Shown here one piece after another: positions 17,721 to 27,423 of a stretch of 64,000 nucleotides of DNA. Origin of the DNA: Changchengzhania lutea (GTDB lineage: Bacteria; Bacteroidota; Bacteroidia; Flavobacteriales; Flavobacteriaceae); contig NZ_CP039456.1 of NCBI RefSeq assembly GCF_006974145.1, positions 186,001 through 250,000 of the forward strand, given 5' to 3'. Within the stretch, counting starts at the first letter, position 1, and each line of letters starts with the position of its first letter. Under the pieces are notes generated by a model, which made no database searches, was not told the origin of the DNA, and was given only the letters and a program-made list of their open reading frames with translations. Position numbers and translations under genes: made by a program.

Positions 17721-19388
17721 ATGACCGATTTACAAATTGCTAAAACCATTACCCTAAAACCTATTACAACTATAGCTGAAAAATTGGGTATCCAACCAGA
17801 ACAAATTGAAATGTATGGCAAATACAAGGCTAAATTACCATTAAAAGCCATAAACAAAAAGGTGGCCGATAATAGTAATTTGATTCTAGTTTCGGCCATT
17901 TCGCCCACACCTGCAGGTGAAGGAAAAACAACCATGTCCATCGGTTTGTCTGAAGGTTTAAATAGATTGAATAAAAAGGCAACCGTAGTATTGAGAGAGC
18001 CATCCTTAGGGCCTGTTTTTGGAATTAAAGGTGGTGCTACTGGTGGTGGATACTCCCAGGTACTGCCTATGGAAGATATCAATCTGCATTTTACTGGCGA
18101 CTTTTCCGCAATTGAAAAAGCGCATAATTTATTAGCCGCAATTATTGATAATAATATTCAAAGCAAGACCAACTCGCTACGCATAGACTCCAGAACGATA
18201 AGCTGGAAACGCGTGGTCGATATGAACGATCGTGCCTTAAGACGCGTTATCGTAGGTTTAGGTGGTACCACATCGGGTGTCCCAAGAGAAACTGGTTTTG
18301 ATATTACAGCAGCTTCAGAAATTATGGCTATTCTGTGTTTAGCTGAAAACTTGATAGACCTAAAAACACGTTTGGGTAACATTTTTGTAGGTTATACCTA
18401 TGACAAAAAACCCATTTACGCTAAAGATTTAAAAGCGGAAGGCGCCATGGCCGTGTTACTAAAGGACGCCATAAAACCTAATTTGGTGCAGACTATTGAA
18501 AGCAACCCTGCCATCATTCATGGCGGCCCATTTGCAAATATTGCCCAAGGCACTAATTCTGTTATTGCTACCCTAATGGGGATGTCGCATTCTGAGTATA
18601 CCGTTACGGAAGCTGGTTTTGGATTTGATTTGGGTGCGGAGAAGTTCTTTGATATTAAATGTCAAAGTGCTGGACTTAAACCCAAAGCGGTCGTACTAAC
18701 CACAACCATTCGCGCCTTAAAATACCATGGTGGTGCCGATTTAAAAGCACTTACTACAGAAAACTTAGACGCCTTAAAAAAAGGACTTCCCAATTTGGAA
18801 AAGCATCTTGAAAACATCTCTAAGTTTAAAGTGGTATCCATTATTGCTATTAATAAATTTACAACTGATACGGACGCTGAAATCAAGCTCATTACAGAGT
18901 TTGCCGAATCAAAAGGTGTACGCGTGGCTTTAGCAGATGTTTGGGGCAAGGGCGGTGAAGGTGCTCTTGATTTAGCAAAATCAGTTATAGATGCTGTGGA
19001 ATCCAATACGTCTAACTTCACACCTTTATACAATTGGAACGCTAGTGTAACAGATAAAATTGAAACCATCTGTACCGAAATTTATGGTGCGGAATACGTC
19101 GATTACACCTCTAAAGCCAAAACTCATTTAAATAAAATAAACCATTTAGGATTAGATCATCTACCCATTTGTATTGCAAAGACCCAAAAATCACTTTCAG
19201 ATAATCCGAAGCTGTTAGGTCGCCCAAAGGATTTTATCATTACGGTTAGAGAAATTGAAATAGCCTCTGGTGCCGGTTTTTTAATTCCAATAACAGGAGA
19301 TATTATGCGGATGCCCGGGTTGCCAGCACATCCAGCTTCAGAAGGCATTGATATTAATGATGATGGTGAAATTACAGGATTGTTTTAA
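17721..19388 (+). CDS. fhs: Formate-tetrahydrofolate ligase
   Basis: The 555-residue enzyme makes 10-formyl-tetrahydrofolate from formate, THF and ATP in one-carbon metabolism. The ATP loop is at 61-70 (SPTPAGEGKT), followed by the REPSLGPVFGIKGGATGGGY stretch, which is highly conserved in the family, and the C-terminal GRPKDFIITVREIEIASGAGF and MRMPGLPAHPA segments. Length is the usual one. It stands alone, with a 222-base AT-rich leader upstream and a tail-to-tail arrangement with murA. Confidence 0.96.
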   Translation: MTDLQIAKTITLKPITTIAEKLGIQPEQIEMYGKYKAKLPLKAINKKVADNSNLILVSAISPTPAGEGKTTMSIGLSEGLNRLNKKATVVLREPSLGPVFGIKGGATGGGYSQVLPMEDINLHFTGDFSAIEKAHNLLAAIIDNNIQSKTNSLRIDSRTISWKRVVDMNDRALRRVIVGLGGTTSGVPRETGFDITAASEIMAILCLAENLIDLKTRLGNIFVGYTYDKKPIYAKDLKAEGAMAVLLKDAIKPNLVQTIESNPAIIHGGPFANIAQGTNSVIATLMGMSHSEYTVTEAGFGFDLGAEKFFDIKCQSAGLKPKAVVLTTTIRALKYHGGADLKALTTENLDALKKGLPNLEKHLENISKFKVVSIIAINKFTTDTDAEIKLITEFAESKGVRVALADVWGKGGEGALDLAKSVIDAVESNTSNFTPLYNWNASVTDKIETICTEIYGAEYVDYTSKAKTHLNKINHLGLDHLPICIAKTQKSLSDNPKLLGRPKDFIITVREIEIASGAGFLIPITGDIMRMPGLPAHPASEGIDINDDGEITGLF

Positions 19389-19408
19389 AGGTCATTAAAA
19401 TTAAAAAC

Positions 19409-20719
19409 CTACTCAACCCGCTCAATATGAGCGCCAATAGCACGTAAACGCTCATCAATGTTTTCGTAACCACGATCAATCTGTTCAATATTTTGAATAG
19501 ACGAGGTTCCTTTTGCAGAAAGCGCAGCAATTAATAAGGACACCCCCGCACGAATATCTGGAGAGGTCATCGTGGTGGCTTTTAAAGTGGATTTGAAATC
19601 GTGCCCGATAACGGTCGCACGATGCGGATCGCATAAAATAATTTTAGCGCCCATATCGATCAACTTATCTACAAAGAATAATCGGCTCTCAAACATTTTT
19701 TGATGTACCAAAACACTTCCTCTTGCCTGTGTGGCCACTACCAAAATTATACTTAATAGGTCTGGTGTAAACCCAGGCCATGGCGCATCAGAAATAGTTA
19801 AAATGGAACCATCGATAAAACTTTGTATTTCGTAACCATCGGTATGCGCAGGAATATGAATATCATCCCCTTGTTTTTCAACGGTAATTCCTAATTTTCT
19901 AAAAACGTTAGGTATCACGCCAAGGTCATCCCAACTCACATTTGTAATGGTCAGTTCGCTTTTGGTCATGGCAGCCAATCCTATCCAACTCCCAATTTCA
20001 ATCATATCAGGGAGCATGGTATGATCTGTTCCACCCAAACTATCAACACCGTCAATAATCAACATGTTTGATCCTAAGCCGCTAATTTTAGCACCCATGC
20101 GATTTAGCATTTTACAAAGTTGCTGCAAATAAGGCTCGCATGCCGCGTTATAAATAGTGGTTTGACCATCTGCTAAAACGGCGGCCATAACAATATTGGC
20201 AGTTCCTGTTACAGAAGCTTCTTCAAGAAGCATATAGGTACCTTTTAATTTATCGGCTTCAACACCATAAAACTGATCTTCTTTACTGTATCTAAATTTG
20301 GCACCCAGTTTAATAAGCCCTTCAAAGTGTGTATCTAAGCGTCTTCGACCTATTTTATCACCACCTGGTTTTGGTATATAACCTTTGCCAAATCGTGCTA
20401 ATAACGGACCAACAATCATGATAGACCCTCGTAAACCGCGTCCATCTATCTTGAACTCTTCAGACTCTAAGTACTTTAAATTAACATCATCAGCTTGAAA
20501 GGAATAAGATCCCTGTTTGAGCTTCTCAATTTTTACACCCAGTTTTTTAAGTAACTGAATGAGCTTGTTAACATCTACGATGTCTGGAATATTATTGATT
20601 GTAACAACGTCTGGAGTGAGAAGTACGGCACATAAAATTTGTAATGCTTCATTTTTGGCACCTTGTGGTTGAATACTTCCTTTTAATTGGTGCCCACCTT
20701 CAATTTTAAATGTTCCCAT
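19409..20719 (-). CDS. murA: UDP-N-acetylglucosamine 1-carboxyvinyltransferase with Asp at the fosfomycin site
   Basis: The 436-residue enzyme adds enolpyruvyl from PEP to UDP-GlcNAc, the first committed step of peptidoglycan synthesis. Lys22 and Asn23 (QPQGAKNEAL) and the later catalytic Asp region (SWDDLGVIP, TPDLLSI) are present. In E. coli the loop PGGCTIGAR holds Cys115, the target of fosfomycin; here the same loop reads PGGDKIGRR with Asp121. Cys to Asp at this place is known to keep activity and block the drug in Mycobacterium, Chlamydia and Borrelia, so intrinsic fosfomycin resistance is expected. DUF4290 lies 8 bases upstream. Confidence 0.96.
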   Translation of the reverse strand: MGTFKIEGGHQLKGSIQPQGAKNEALQILCAVLLTPDVVTINNIPDIVDVNKLIQLLKKLGVKIEKLKQGSYSFQADDVNLKYLESEEFKIDGRGLRGSIMIVGPLLARFGKGYIPKPGGDKIGRRRLDTHFEGLIKLGAKFRYSKEDQFYGVEADKLKGTYMLLEEASVTGTANIVMAAVLADGQTTIYNAACEPYLQQLCKMLNRMGAKISGLGSNMLIIDGVDSLGGTDHTMLPDMIEIGSWIGLAAMTKSELTITNVSWDDLGVIPNVFRKLGITVEKQGDDIHIPAHTDGYEIQSFIDGSILTISDAPWPGFTPDLLSIILVVATQARGSVLVHQKMFESRLFFVDKLIDMGAKIILCDPHRATVIGHDFKSTLKATTMTSPDIRAGVSLLIAALSAKGTSSIQNIEQIDRGYENIDERLRAIGAHIERVE

Positions 20720-20727
20720 ACTGTAAT

Positions 20728-21381
20728 TTAGTAGCGTTTTCTTTGTCGGTTACTCGAAGACTTTTTATGATGGCCTCCTTTTTTAGAGCTGCTTGAACTG
20801 TATTTGGTTTTTGTGCGCAATAAGTTGCTTGAATCGGAAAGTTCTTCTTCAGAATTTCGTAAATCTAAAGAGCCATTCGATAATTCATATAAGTGATTAT
20901 AGATTACAATATCCTCCACAGTATCCTTGTTCCAATTTAAGAAACACTTCTTCATGTGGTTTGCGATCGTATAAACTAAAGCTTCCTTAAGTTCGCCGTC
21001 TTCCCAAGTATTAGCAACATCAATCATGGTTTTGATATTGTTTCCGTAGAATCTATATTTTGGAAAATTCTGTGGATATTTTAAAGGTTCCGGTCGTTCT
21101 TCTAAAAGCTCTTTAGTAGGTTTGGGATACGGCGAATCTACATCCAATTCAAAATTGGCCATAATAAACAACTGATCCCAAAGCTTGTGCTGAAAATCTG
21201 GAACATCTCTTAAATGCGGTTGCATATTACCCATTATCGAGATAATGGCCTTGGCTAATTTATTACGCTCTTCTTTGGATTCTTTTGTTTTAGCGTAATT
21301 AATCATTTTTTGCATATGGCGTCCATATTCGGGAATGATTAAATGTTCACGCTCTGTGTTATATTCTAAATTGTCTATCAA
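20728..21381 (-). CDS. DUF4290 domain-containing protein
   Basis: The 217-residue protein opens with the DUF4290 pattern (LEYNTEREHLIIPEYGRHMQ) and ends in a low-complexity Ser/Lys/His-rich tail (SSSSSKKGGHHKKSSSNRQRKRY in parts) that could bind nucleic acid or acidic surfaces. It is placed directly upstream of murA, a pairing that I recall as common in Bacteroidetes, so it may help cell wall synthesis. No enzymatic motif is visible. Confidence 0.9.
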   Translation of the reverse strand: MIDNLEYNTEREHLIIPEYGRHMQKMINYAKTKESKEERNKLAKAIISIMGNMQPHLRDVPDFQHKLWDQLFIMANFELDVDSPYPKPTKELLEERPEPLKYPQNFPKYRFYGNNIKTMIDVANTWEDGELKEALVYTIANHMKKCFLNWNKDTVEDIVIYNHLYELSNGSLDLRNSEEELSDSSNLLRTKTKYSSSSSKKGGHHKKSSSNRQRKRY

Positions 21382-21447
21382 AATTATTGTGTAGAGTTAA
21401 ATATTTGTGCACGTAGTTACTATGCCTGCGCAAAATACAAAAAAAAA

Positions 21448-21741
21448 TTAAAGGCTTATCACCCCTTCCACCTTTTCTGCAACTTCTTTATATTTTTCAA
21501 CAACCTGATCTGGATTACGCATCAATAGATTAATTGAAACACTGGTATATTTGCCATTTTTGGAAGCTGTAGTATTGATTACAGCGCCCATATTATCAAA
21601 AACAGACTCTATTTTGGCAATATTCTTTACATCTGTTTTAATGATGAATTTGTACAAATACTCTGCTGGCCAACTACTCGTTTCGTGAAGTTGTCCTTTT
21701 AATTTTTCGTAGAATTCGTCTGAATTTGGAGGTGTGCCCAT
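21448..21741 (-). CDS. DUF493 family protein
   Basis: The 97-residue protein has a short ferredoxin-like alpha/beta pattern typical for DUF493/YbeD: FYEKLKGQLHETSSWP, YLYKFIIKTD, then TSVSINLLMRNPDQVVEKYKEVAEK. In other bacteria YbeD folds like an ACT-type regulator, but its role is unknown. It is the first gene of the DUF493-DUF4290-murA minus-strand run. Confidence 0.88.
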   Translation of the reverse strand: MGTPPNSDEFYEKLKGQLHETSSWPAEYLYKFIIKTDVKNIAKIESVFDNMGAVINTTASKNGKYTSVSINLLMRNPDQVVEKYKEVAEKVEGVISL

Positions 21742-21920
21742 TGTAATTTATAAAATGCAAATATACATTTTCATCTGTATAAATTAAATTATTTTTTAGG
21801 GTGATATGTAATACAAAACATGAACTATTGTATTTAAATAAACTTTTGCAGCGGATGTTTTTCCATACATTTTTTTTATAGCAGTTAAATTCCGAATTTT
21901 ACATCCAAAATATTGCCAAT

Positions 21921-22460
21921 TTGAATACTAAGAAAATAGTAATTACAGGTGGTCCCGGAACAGGGAAGTCTTCAATAATTAATGAATTAATAAAACGAGG
22001 TTACACATGTCTTGAAGAAATTTCTAGAGCGGTAACCTTAGACGCACAGGAACAAGGTATTGATCAGCTTTTTTTAACAAAGCCCTTATTATTTAGCGAA
22101 TTACTTTTAAAAGGGAGGAAGCAACAATATAAAGACGTCAAAAATTTAGACAGTAATGTGGTGTTTTTTGATAGAGGAATCCCAGATATTGTAGCTTATA
22201 TGGATTTTATTGGTGACAAGTATCCGCAAAAATTCATCAATGCTTGTGAGCGTTACCCTTATAATCAAGTATTCATTCTTAAGCCTTGGCAAGAAATTTA
22301 TACCATTGATAATGAGCGTTACGAAGATTTTGATCAAGCTTTGAAAATCCACGATCACCTTTTGAGCACCTATCAAAATTATAATTATAAGTTATTGGAT
22401 GTCCCTTTTGACACTGTTGAACGTAGAGCAGATTTTATATTACAATCCATTACTATGTAA
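21921..22460 (+). CDS. AAA_28-type ATPase, TTG start
   Basis: The 179-residue protein begins with TTG at 21921, placed so that the P-loop GGPGTGKSS (about residues 10-18) comes right after a short strand, the usual layout. Later come FFDRGIPDIVAYM (the DRG motif of the AAA_28 family, a nucleotide-kinase-like group) and the C-terminal VERRADFIL. It could be a nucleotide or vitamin kinase or an ATPase of unknown role. The recQ start comes 1 base after its stop, so the two are coupled. Confidence 0.85.
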   Translation: MNTKKIVITGGPGTGKSSIINELIKRGYTCLEEISRAVTLDAQEQGIDQLFLTKPLLFSELLLKGRKQQYKDVKNLDSNVVFFDRGIPDIVAYMDFIGDKYPQKFINACERYPYNQVFILKPWQEIYTIDNERYEDFDQALKIHDHLLSTYQNYNYKLLDVPFDTVERRADFILQSITM

Positions 22461-22461
22461 C

Positions 22462-24366
22462 GTGGCGCATCCTATAAACATACTAGAACGCTATTGGAAG
22501 TACACGGCATTTAAAGCTGGGCAAGAAGCCATTATCAATGCGGTTTTAGAGGGCGAAGACACTTTTGCATTACTACCAACTGGTGGTGGTAAATCTTTAT
22601 GTTTTCAAATTCCTGCATTAGCTAAGGAAGGTATTTGCATCGTTATTTCTCCCTTAATTGCACTTATGAAAAACCAAGTGCAACAACTTCAAGACAAAGG
22701 TATTAAGGCCATGTGCATTACTAGCGGCATACCTTACAGTGAGCTGGATACGATGCTTGATAATTGTATTTATGGTAACTATAAATTTTTATATTTATCG
22801 CCAGAGCGCTTACAACAAGAATTGGTACAGCATCGTATTGAACAAATGAACGTTAATCTAATTGCGGTGGACGAAGCCCATTGTATCTCACAATGGGGCA
22901 GTGATTTTAGACCCGCTTATAAAAATATTGTCAGCTTAAGACGACTTCATCCCCATATAAATATTATTGCGCTCACCGCATCTGCAAAACCAGAAGTGGT
23001 TGATGATATTATTAAAGAACTCGATTTTATTCATCCCAAAATTTTTAAACACTCGTTTTACAGACCCAATTTAGCATACATGGTTTTTCATGAAAATGAC
23101 AAATATTATAGATTGGAAACGATTTTAAAGAAGTACAAAGCGTCTTCTATTGTATATGTTCGCAATAGAAAATCGACTCATGAAATCAGTTCATTTTTAA
23201 ATTCAAAAAACATTTTGACAACGTTTTATCACGGCGGTCTCTCCAATAATGAAAAGGATACGCGTATGAATGATTGGTTGACAAATAAGAAACAGGTTAT
23301 GGTGGCTACAAATGCCTTTGGTATGGGTATTGACAAGCCAGATGTTAAAACCGTGATTCATTTAAATTTACCAGAAAGCATTGAAAGTTATTTCCAAGAA
23401 GCAGGACGTGCTGGTAGAAATGATGAAAAAGCGTTTGCTGTGATATTGAAGAACAACAGCGATTCTGTACTAGTTAAAAATCAATTTTTAAATGTGCTCC
23501 CAAAAGTAGATTTTGTTAAGCAAGTATACAGAAAATTATGTAATTATTTTCAAATATCTTATGGAGAAGGGGCCTTAACGACACATAACTTCAACTTTAA
23601 TACCTTTGCGAAAACCTATAAATTTAGTAGTATGCTTTGCTATAATGCTCTATTGATATTGGATAGAAATAGCATTATAAGTCTCACAAATCAATTCAAG
23701 AATAATGCCTCTGCCCAATTTATAATTAGCAGCGCCGCTCTTTTTAATTATTTAGAAACACATCAAGATTTCAATATCATCGTAAAATCGATACTTAGAA
23801 TGTACGGTGGCATATTTGACCATGATACTAAAATAAACACAGTTAGAATAGCAGAAAAGGCATCGGTTTCTGAGCAGAAACTCATAGAAACTTTAAGTAA
23901 GTTAGAGCACGATAATATTATTACCTTAAATTTAGCTAAAACTGATGCGCAAGTAACATTCCTTCAGCCTCGTGAAGATGATAAAACCATCAATAGAATT
24001 GCGTCCATTATTGAGCAGCAAAACAAACTAAAGACCAATCAGGTTAGCGCCATGCTTCGTTATATTGAAGACGATTCGACATGTAAAAGCATGCAGCTTC
24101 TATCCTATTTCGGGGAAAAAGACCTAAAACCTTGTGGTATTTGTTCAGTCTGTATCAAGAAAAAGCCAAATCAGCCTAAAAAAGGCAGCAAATCGCTCAA
24201 AAATCAGATCATTACTTTGCTCGAATCTGGTGATTTATCCTCAAGAGCTATTATTCAAAATTTGGATGATACTGAGGTAAACATAAAAGCGATGTTGAAA
24301 CTCTTGTTAGAGCATAATATCATAATTATTACGAAAACAAACACCTTTAAACTAAGTCATATATAA
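22462..24366 (+). CDS. recQ: RecQ-family ATP-dependent DNA helicase
   Basis: I choose GTG at 22462, one base after the upstream stop, because it gives the normal RecQ start (INILERYWKYTAFKAGQEAII); the frame is open 63 bases further. The 634-residue enzyme has Walker A LLPTGGGKSLCFQ, DEAHCISQWGSDFRP, motif VI QEAGRAGRNDEKA, and zinc-binding cysteines (SMQLLSYFGEK, then CGICSVC) followed by a C-terminal winged-helix-like segment. A classical HRDC domain is not evident. RecQ unwinds DNA 3' to 5' in recombination and fork repair. Confidence 0.94.
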   Translation: MAHPINILERYWKYTAFKAGQEAIINAVLEGEDTFALLPTGGGKSLCFQIPALAKEGICIVISPLIALMKNQVQQLQDKGIKAMCITSGIPYSELDTMLDNCIYGNYKFLYLSPERLQQELVQHRIEQMNVNLIAVDEAHCISQWGSDFRPAYKNIVSLRRLHPHINIIALTASAKPEVVDDIIKELDFIHPKIFKHSFYRPNLAYMVFHENDKYYRLETILKKYKASSIVYVRNRKSTHEISSFLNSKNILTTFYHGGLSNNEKDTRMNDWLTNKKQVMVATNAFGMGIDKPDVKTVIHLNLPESIESYFQEAGRAGRNDEKAFAVILKNNSDSVLVKNQFLNVLPKVDFVKQVYRKLCNYFQISYGEGALTTHNFNFNTFAKTYKFSSMLCYNALLILDRNSIISLTNQFKNNASAQFIISSAALFNYLETHQDFNIIVKSILRMYGGIFDHDTKINTVRIAEKASVSEQKLIETLSKLEHDNIITLNLAKTDAQVTFLQPREDDKTINRIASIIEQQNKLKTNQVSAMLRYIEDDSTCKSMQLLSYFGEKDLKPCGICSVCIKKKPNQPKKGSKSLKNQIITLLESGDLSSRAIIQNLDDTEVNIKAMLKLLLEHNIIIITKTNTFKLSHI

Positions 24367-24428
24367 AGATGCTTCAATGATGTAATAGTCTAAATTAAAA
24401 ATGAGGCATTTCAAAATAAAAATAAACC

Positions 24429-25376
24429 ATGAAAGATTTGAGAATCGTATTTATGGGTACCCCAGATTTTGCGGTAGCCACTTTAAAAACCCTAGTTGAG
24501 CACAACTATAATATAGTTGGTGTTATTACGGCGCCAGACAGACCTGCAGGCCGCGGTAGAAAACTAAACGAGAGTGCTGTGAAGCAATATGCTAAATCAC
24601 AGCATCTTCATGTTTTGCAACCTACTAATTTAAAAAGCAACACCTTTCTAGAAGCATTAAAATCTTTAAAAGCCAATTTGCATATTGTAGTCGCCTTTAG
24701 AATGTTACCAAAAGTCGTATGGCAAATGCCAGAATATGGTACATTCAATCTGCATGCGTCCTTACTACCTAATTACAGAGGTGCAGCTCCAATAAATTGG
24801 GCTATTATTAATGACGAGACAAAAACAGGCGTTTCCACATTTTTTATTGACGAAAAAATTGATACAGGTGAAATGATTCTACAAGATGAAATAACCATAG
24901 ATCCCAAAGAAAATGCAGGAAGTTTGCACAATAAATTAATGGATTTAGGAAGTACTTTGGTTTTAAAAACAGTACAGCTAATCGAGAAGGGTGATGTCAA
25001 AACCACACCTCAAATAGATTCTACAAATATTCAAACGGCGTATAAACTGAACAAAACCAACAGTAAAATTGATTGGACAGCATCACTAGATACCATTTAC
25101 AATAAAGTACGAGGCTTGAGCCCTTACCCAGGGGCATGGAGTACATTAATGAATGGAAGCGACACATTAGATATTAAAATATATGAGGTAGAAAAAGAAG
25201 TTACTAAGCACAATGAAAAAATTGGAAGCCTATTAACTTCTAAAGACACCTTAAAAGTTGCCGCAGCAAATGGTTACATATTAATCAAGGAAATAAAGCT
25301 TCCAGGGAAGCGCAGCTTAGACATTAAATCCTTACTTAATGGCTATACTTTTCACGCTGATGCCAAAGTGCTGTAA
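24429..25376 (+). CDS. fmt: Methionyl-tRNA formyltransferase
   Basis: The 315-residue enzyme formylates initiator Met-tRNA using 10-formyl-THF. The N-terminal domain carries FMGTPDFAV, the APDRPAGRGRK loop and the active-site region FNLHASLLPNYRGAAPINWAI; the C-terminal OB-like domain has GLSPYPGAW. Fhs, upstream in the window, makes its cofactor. It lies 62 bases after recQ and may have its own promoter. Confidence 0.96.
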   Translation: MKDLRIVFMGTPDFAVATLKTLVEHNYNIVGVITAPDRPAGRGRKLNESAVKQYAKSQHLHVLQPTNLKSNTFLEALKSLKANLHIVVAFRMLPKVVWQMPEYGTFNLHASLLPNYRGAAPINWAIINDETKTGVSTFFIDEKIDTGEMILQDEITIDPKENAGSLHNKLMDLGSTLVLKTVQLIEKGDVKTTPQIDSTNIQTAYKLNKTNSKIDWTASLDTIYNKVRGLSPYPGAWSTLMNGSDTLDIKIYEVEKEVTKHNEKIGSLLTSKDTLKVAAANGYILIKEIKLPGKRSLDIKSLLNGYTFHADAKVL

Positions 25377-25478
25377 ACCCTTATTAACACTCATATTTAA
25401 AAAATCCGACGAAATGCATATCTGTTATTAACAAATGGGCTAAGTTATCAACAATACTATGTATTTCCCTTGCTATTA

Positions 25479-25509
25479 CTTGCATGGTTGCATAATCCGT
25501 ATAAATTTG
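25479..25509 (+). promoter_or_regulatory. Promoter of the HU gene (CTTG-N19-TAAATTTG)
   Basis: CTTG at 25479-25482, a 19-base spacer, and TAAATTTG at 25502-25509 fit the Bacteroidetes primary promoter with one mismatch in the -33 box. The start of transcription would be about 50 bases before the HU ATG. Confidence 0.65.
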
Positions 25510-25563
25510 TAGAGGATTTAACAAAATGTTTAACCAATTTATTAATATTTTAAAATTTACATT

Positions 25564-25836
25564 ATGAACAAAACAGATTTAATTGATGCAATGGCAGAAC
25601 ACGCAGGTATTACTAAGGCAGCTGCAAAAAAAGCTTTAGAATGTGCGCTTATCGAAATTGAAGGTGCTTTACAAAAAGGCAATAGAGTTTCATTAGTAGG
25701 ATTTGGTTCTTGGTCAGTTTCCAAAAGAGCGGCAAGAGAAGGAAGAAACCCTCAAACAGGGCAAACTATTAAAATTAAAGCTAAAAACGTTGTTAAGTTT
25801 AAGGCTGGATCAGATTTATCAAGTGCAGTAAACTAA
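25564..25836 (+). CDS. HU-family DNA-binding protein
   Basis: The 90-residue protein follows HU exactly: MNKTDLIDAMAEHAGITKA, the GFGSW turn, the DNA-clamp arm RAAREGRNPQTGQTIKIKA and a C-terminal VKFKAGSDLSSAVN. It is a dimeric architectural protein that bends and packs DNA. It has its own promoter and terminator, as expected of a highly expressed single gene. Confidence 0.97.
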   Translation: MNKTDLIDAMAEHAGITKAAAKKALECALIEIEGALQKGNRVSLVGFGSWSVSKRAAREGRNPQTGQTIKIKAKNVVKFKAGSDLSSAVN

Positions 25837-25860
25837 GTTTTACTACAAATATATTATTTA

Positions 25861-25890
25861 AAAGCCTTCAAATGTTGAAGGCTTTTTCTT
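25861..25890 (+). terminator. Terminator of the HU gene
   Basis: AAAGCCTTCA (25861-25870) pairs with TTGAAGGCTTT (from 25875) around a 4-base loop, followed by TTTCTTT. It sits 25 bases after the HU stop. Confidence 0.88.
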
Positions 25891-25957
25891 TATATATGAA
25901 TAAACAGTTGCATTTTTAAAAAATAAATATTAGATTTAATTTATAATTCCTTGATAT

Positions 25958-26518
25958 ATGGTAACAACTAAACCGAAAAAAGGAGATTTATTAATCGCTG
26001 AGCCTTCCATAATTGGTGATATTTCTTTCAATCGTTCAATTGTATTGCTTGCTGACCATTCCGATGAAGGATCGATTGGCTTCATTTTAAATAAACCCTT
26101 AGAGTATACAATAAATGAATTGGTACCAGAGGTGGAAGCTACGTTTAAAGTATATAACGGCGGTCCTGTGGAGCAGGATAATCTGTATTTTATTCACAAA
26201 GTACCAGAATTAATACCAGATAGCATTGAAATTTCATTAGGTATTTTTTGGGGAGGCGATTTTAGCAAGGTGGCAGAATTAATCCATAATAATACTATTG
26301 AAGAAAATGATATTCGTTTCTTCTTAGGATATTCCGGTTGGGATAGTGAGCAACTAGAAAATGAATTAAAAAGTAATTCTTGGGTGGTAACCGAAAACAG
26401 CTACAAAAATCATATTATAGAGAAGCCTTATGAATCGTTTTGGAAAGAAAAAATGTTAGAATTTGGTGGCGATTATGTTATCTGGTCCAATGCCCCAGAA
26501 AACCCAAATTACAACTAA
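25958..26518 (+). CDS. YqgE/AlgH family protein
   Basis: The 186-residue cytoplasmic protein shows the family signatures KGDLLIAEPSIIGDISFNRSIVLL near the start, then EGSIGFILNKPL, VYNGGPVEQDNLYFIH and FFLGYSGWDSEQLENEL. AlgH was named for a link to alginate regulation in Pseudomonas, but the general function is unknown. Its stop overlaps the convergent aminotransferase gene stop by 3 bases. Confidence 0.93.
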   Translation: MVTTKPKKGDLLIAEPSIIGDISFNRSIVLLADHSDEGSIGFILNKPLEYTINELVPEVEATFKVYNGGPVEQDNLYFIHKVPELIPDSIEISLGIFWGGDFSKVAELIHNNTIEENDIRFFLGYSGWDSEQLENELKSNSWVVTENSYKNHIIEKPYESFWKEKMLEFGGDYVIWSNAPENPNYN

Positions 26519-27357
26519 GACAATCTGATCTTTATATTCAGCTTCTGCAAGAGTACTTTTGAGATGTCGTTTTTAAACAATTTTTTCCTGTATTTCGAAA
26601 TAGGCTGTACACCAGTTATCACGTTCGTAATAAAAATTTCATCCGCTTGTTGCAATTCAAATGGTGATACAGATTCTTCAAATAATTGGTAATCTGGTAG
26701 TTCAACAATAATCTCAATGATTTGTTTTCGCATAACACCCTTCAAACAGCCATCCGATAAAGGTGGCGTTTTTATAATATGCTTCTTAATAACAAAAATG
26801 TTTCCATTTAAGGCTTCAACCACGTGTTTATTCGTATTTAGCAATAAACAATTACTCAAATTATTTTCTTGAGCATAAATACTTCCCACCACATTAATCG
26901 CTTTATTATTGGTTTTCAATGTAGACAGCAAACCTGGTGATACAAAGAAATCTTTAAATAAATCTACCTCATAAGCGCCATCATCAAAAATATAAAAATC
27001 ATTTTCTATAGGCTTCGTGGTAACTACAAAACTGATGTGATTACTTTCTGGTAAATACAAACCGCCATCGTTTCTAAAAACAGATAATTTTATACGTGCA
27101 GACGCATTAGATAAATGATTTGCCTTTAGAGTTGTTTGGATCTCATTTTCTAAAAATTCCATAGTGAAATTCATAGGGATTTCCATGCGCATAATACGCA
27201 TTGACGCCATGAGCCTGAAATAATGATCTTCCCAAAAAAGTATTTTGCCATAAGATGTTCTAATCGTTTCAAATAAAGAATCACCATAAGCATAACCCCT
27301 GTTTTGAACAGATAATTGTTTAGAATCCTCTAAAATAGTTCCGTTAAAATTAATCAT
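26515..27357 (-). CDS. Class IV aminotransferase (PabC-like or branched-chain)
   Basis: The start is taken at the ATG at 27357 (MINFNGTILEDS), the normal N-terminus of fold-type IV PLP enzymes; an open frame 60 bases further up is likely noise. The 280-residue protein has YGDSLFETIRTSYGKI and FWEDHYFRL, the PLP-Lys in LKTNNKAIN, a LLLNTNKHVVEALNGNIFVI stretch and the phosphate loop near GVMRKQIIE. It could be 4-amino-4-deoxychorismate lyase (folate synthesis) or an amino acid aminotransferase; the sequence does not decide. The START-like gene lies 66 bases upstream. Confidence 0.88.
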   Translation of the reverse strand: MINFNGTILEDSKQLSVQNRGYAYGDSLFETIRTSYGKILFWEDHYFRLMASMRIMRMEIPMNFTMEFLENEIQTTLKANHLSNASARIKLSVFRNDGGLYLPESNHISFVVTTKPIENDFYIFDDGAYEVDLFKDFFVSPGLLSTLKTNNKAINVVGSIYAQENNLSNCLLLNTNKHVVEALNGNIFVIKKHIIKTPPLSDGCLKGVMRKQIIEIIVELPDYQLFEESVSPFELQQADEIFITNVITGVQPISKYRKKLFKNDISKVLLQKLNIKIRLS

Positions 27358-27423
27358 AAAAAAATGTCCAACTCTATATTTTTTAAGAGTCGGACAAATA
27401 TAATTTAAAATTGGCAATACCTT

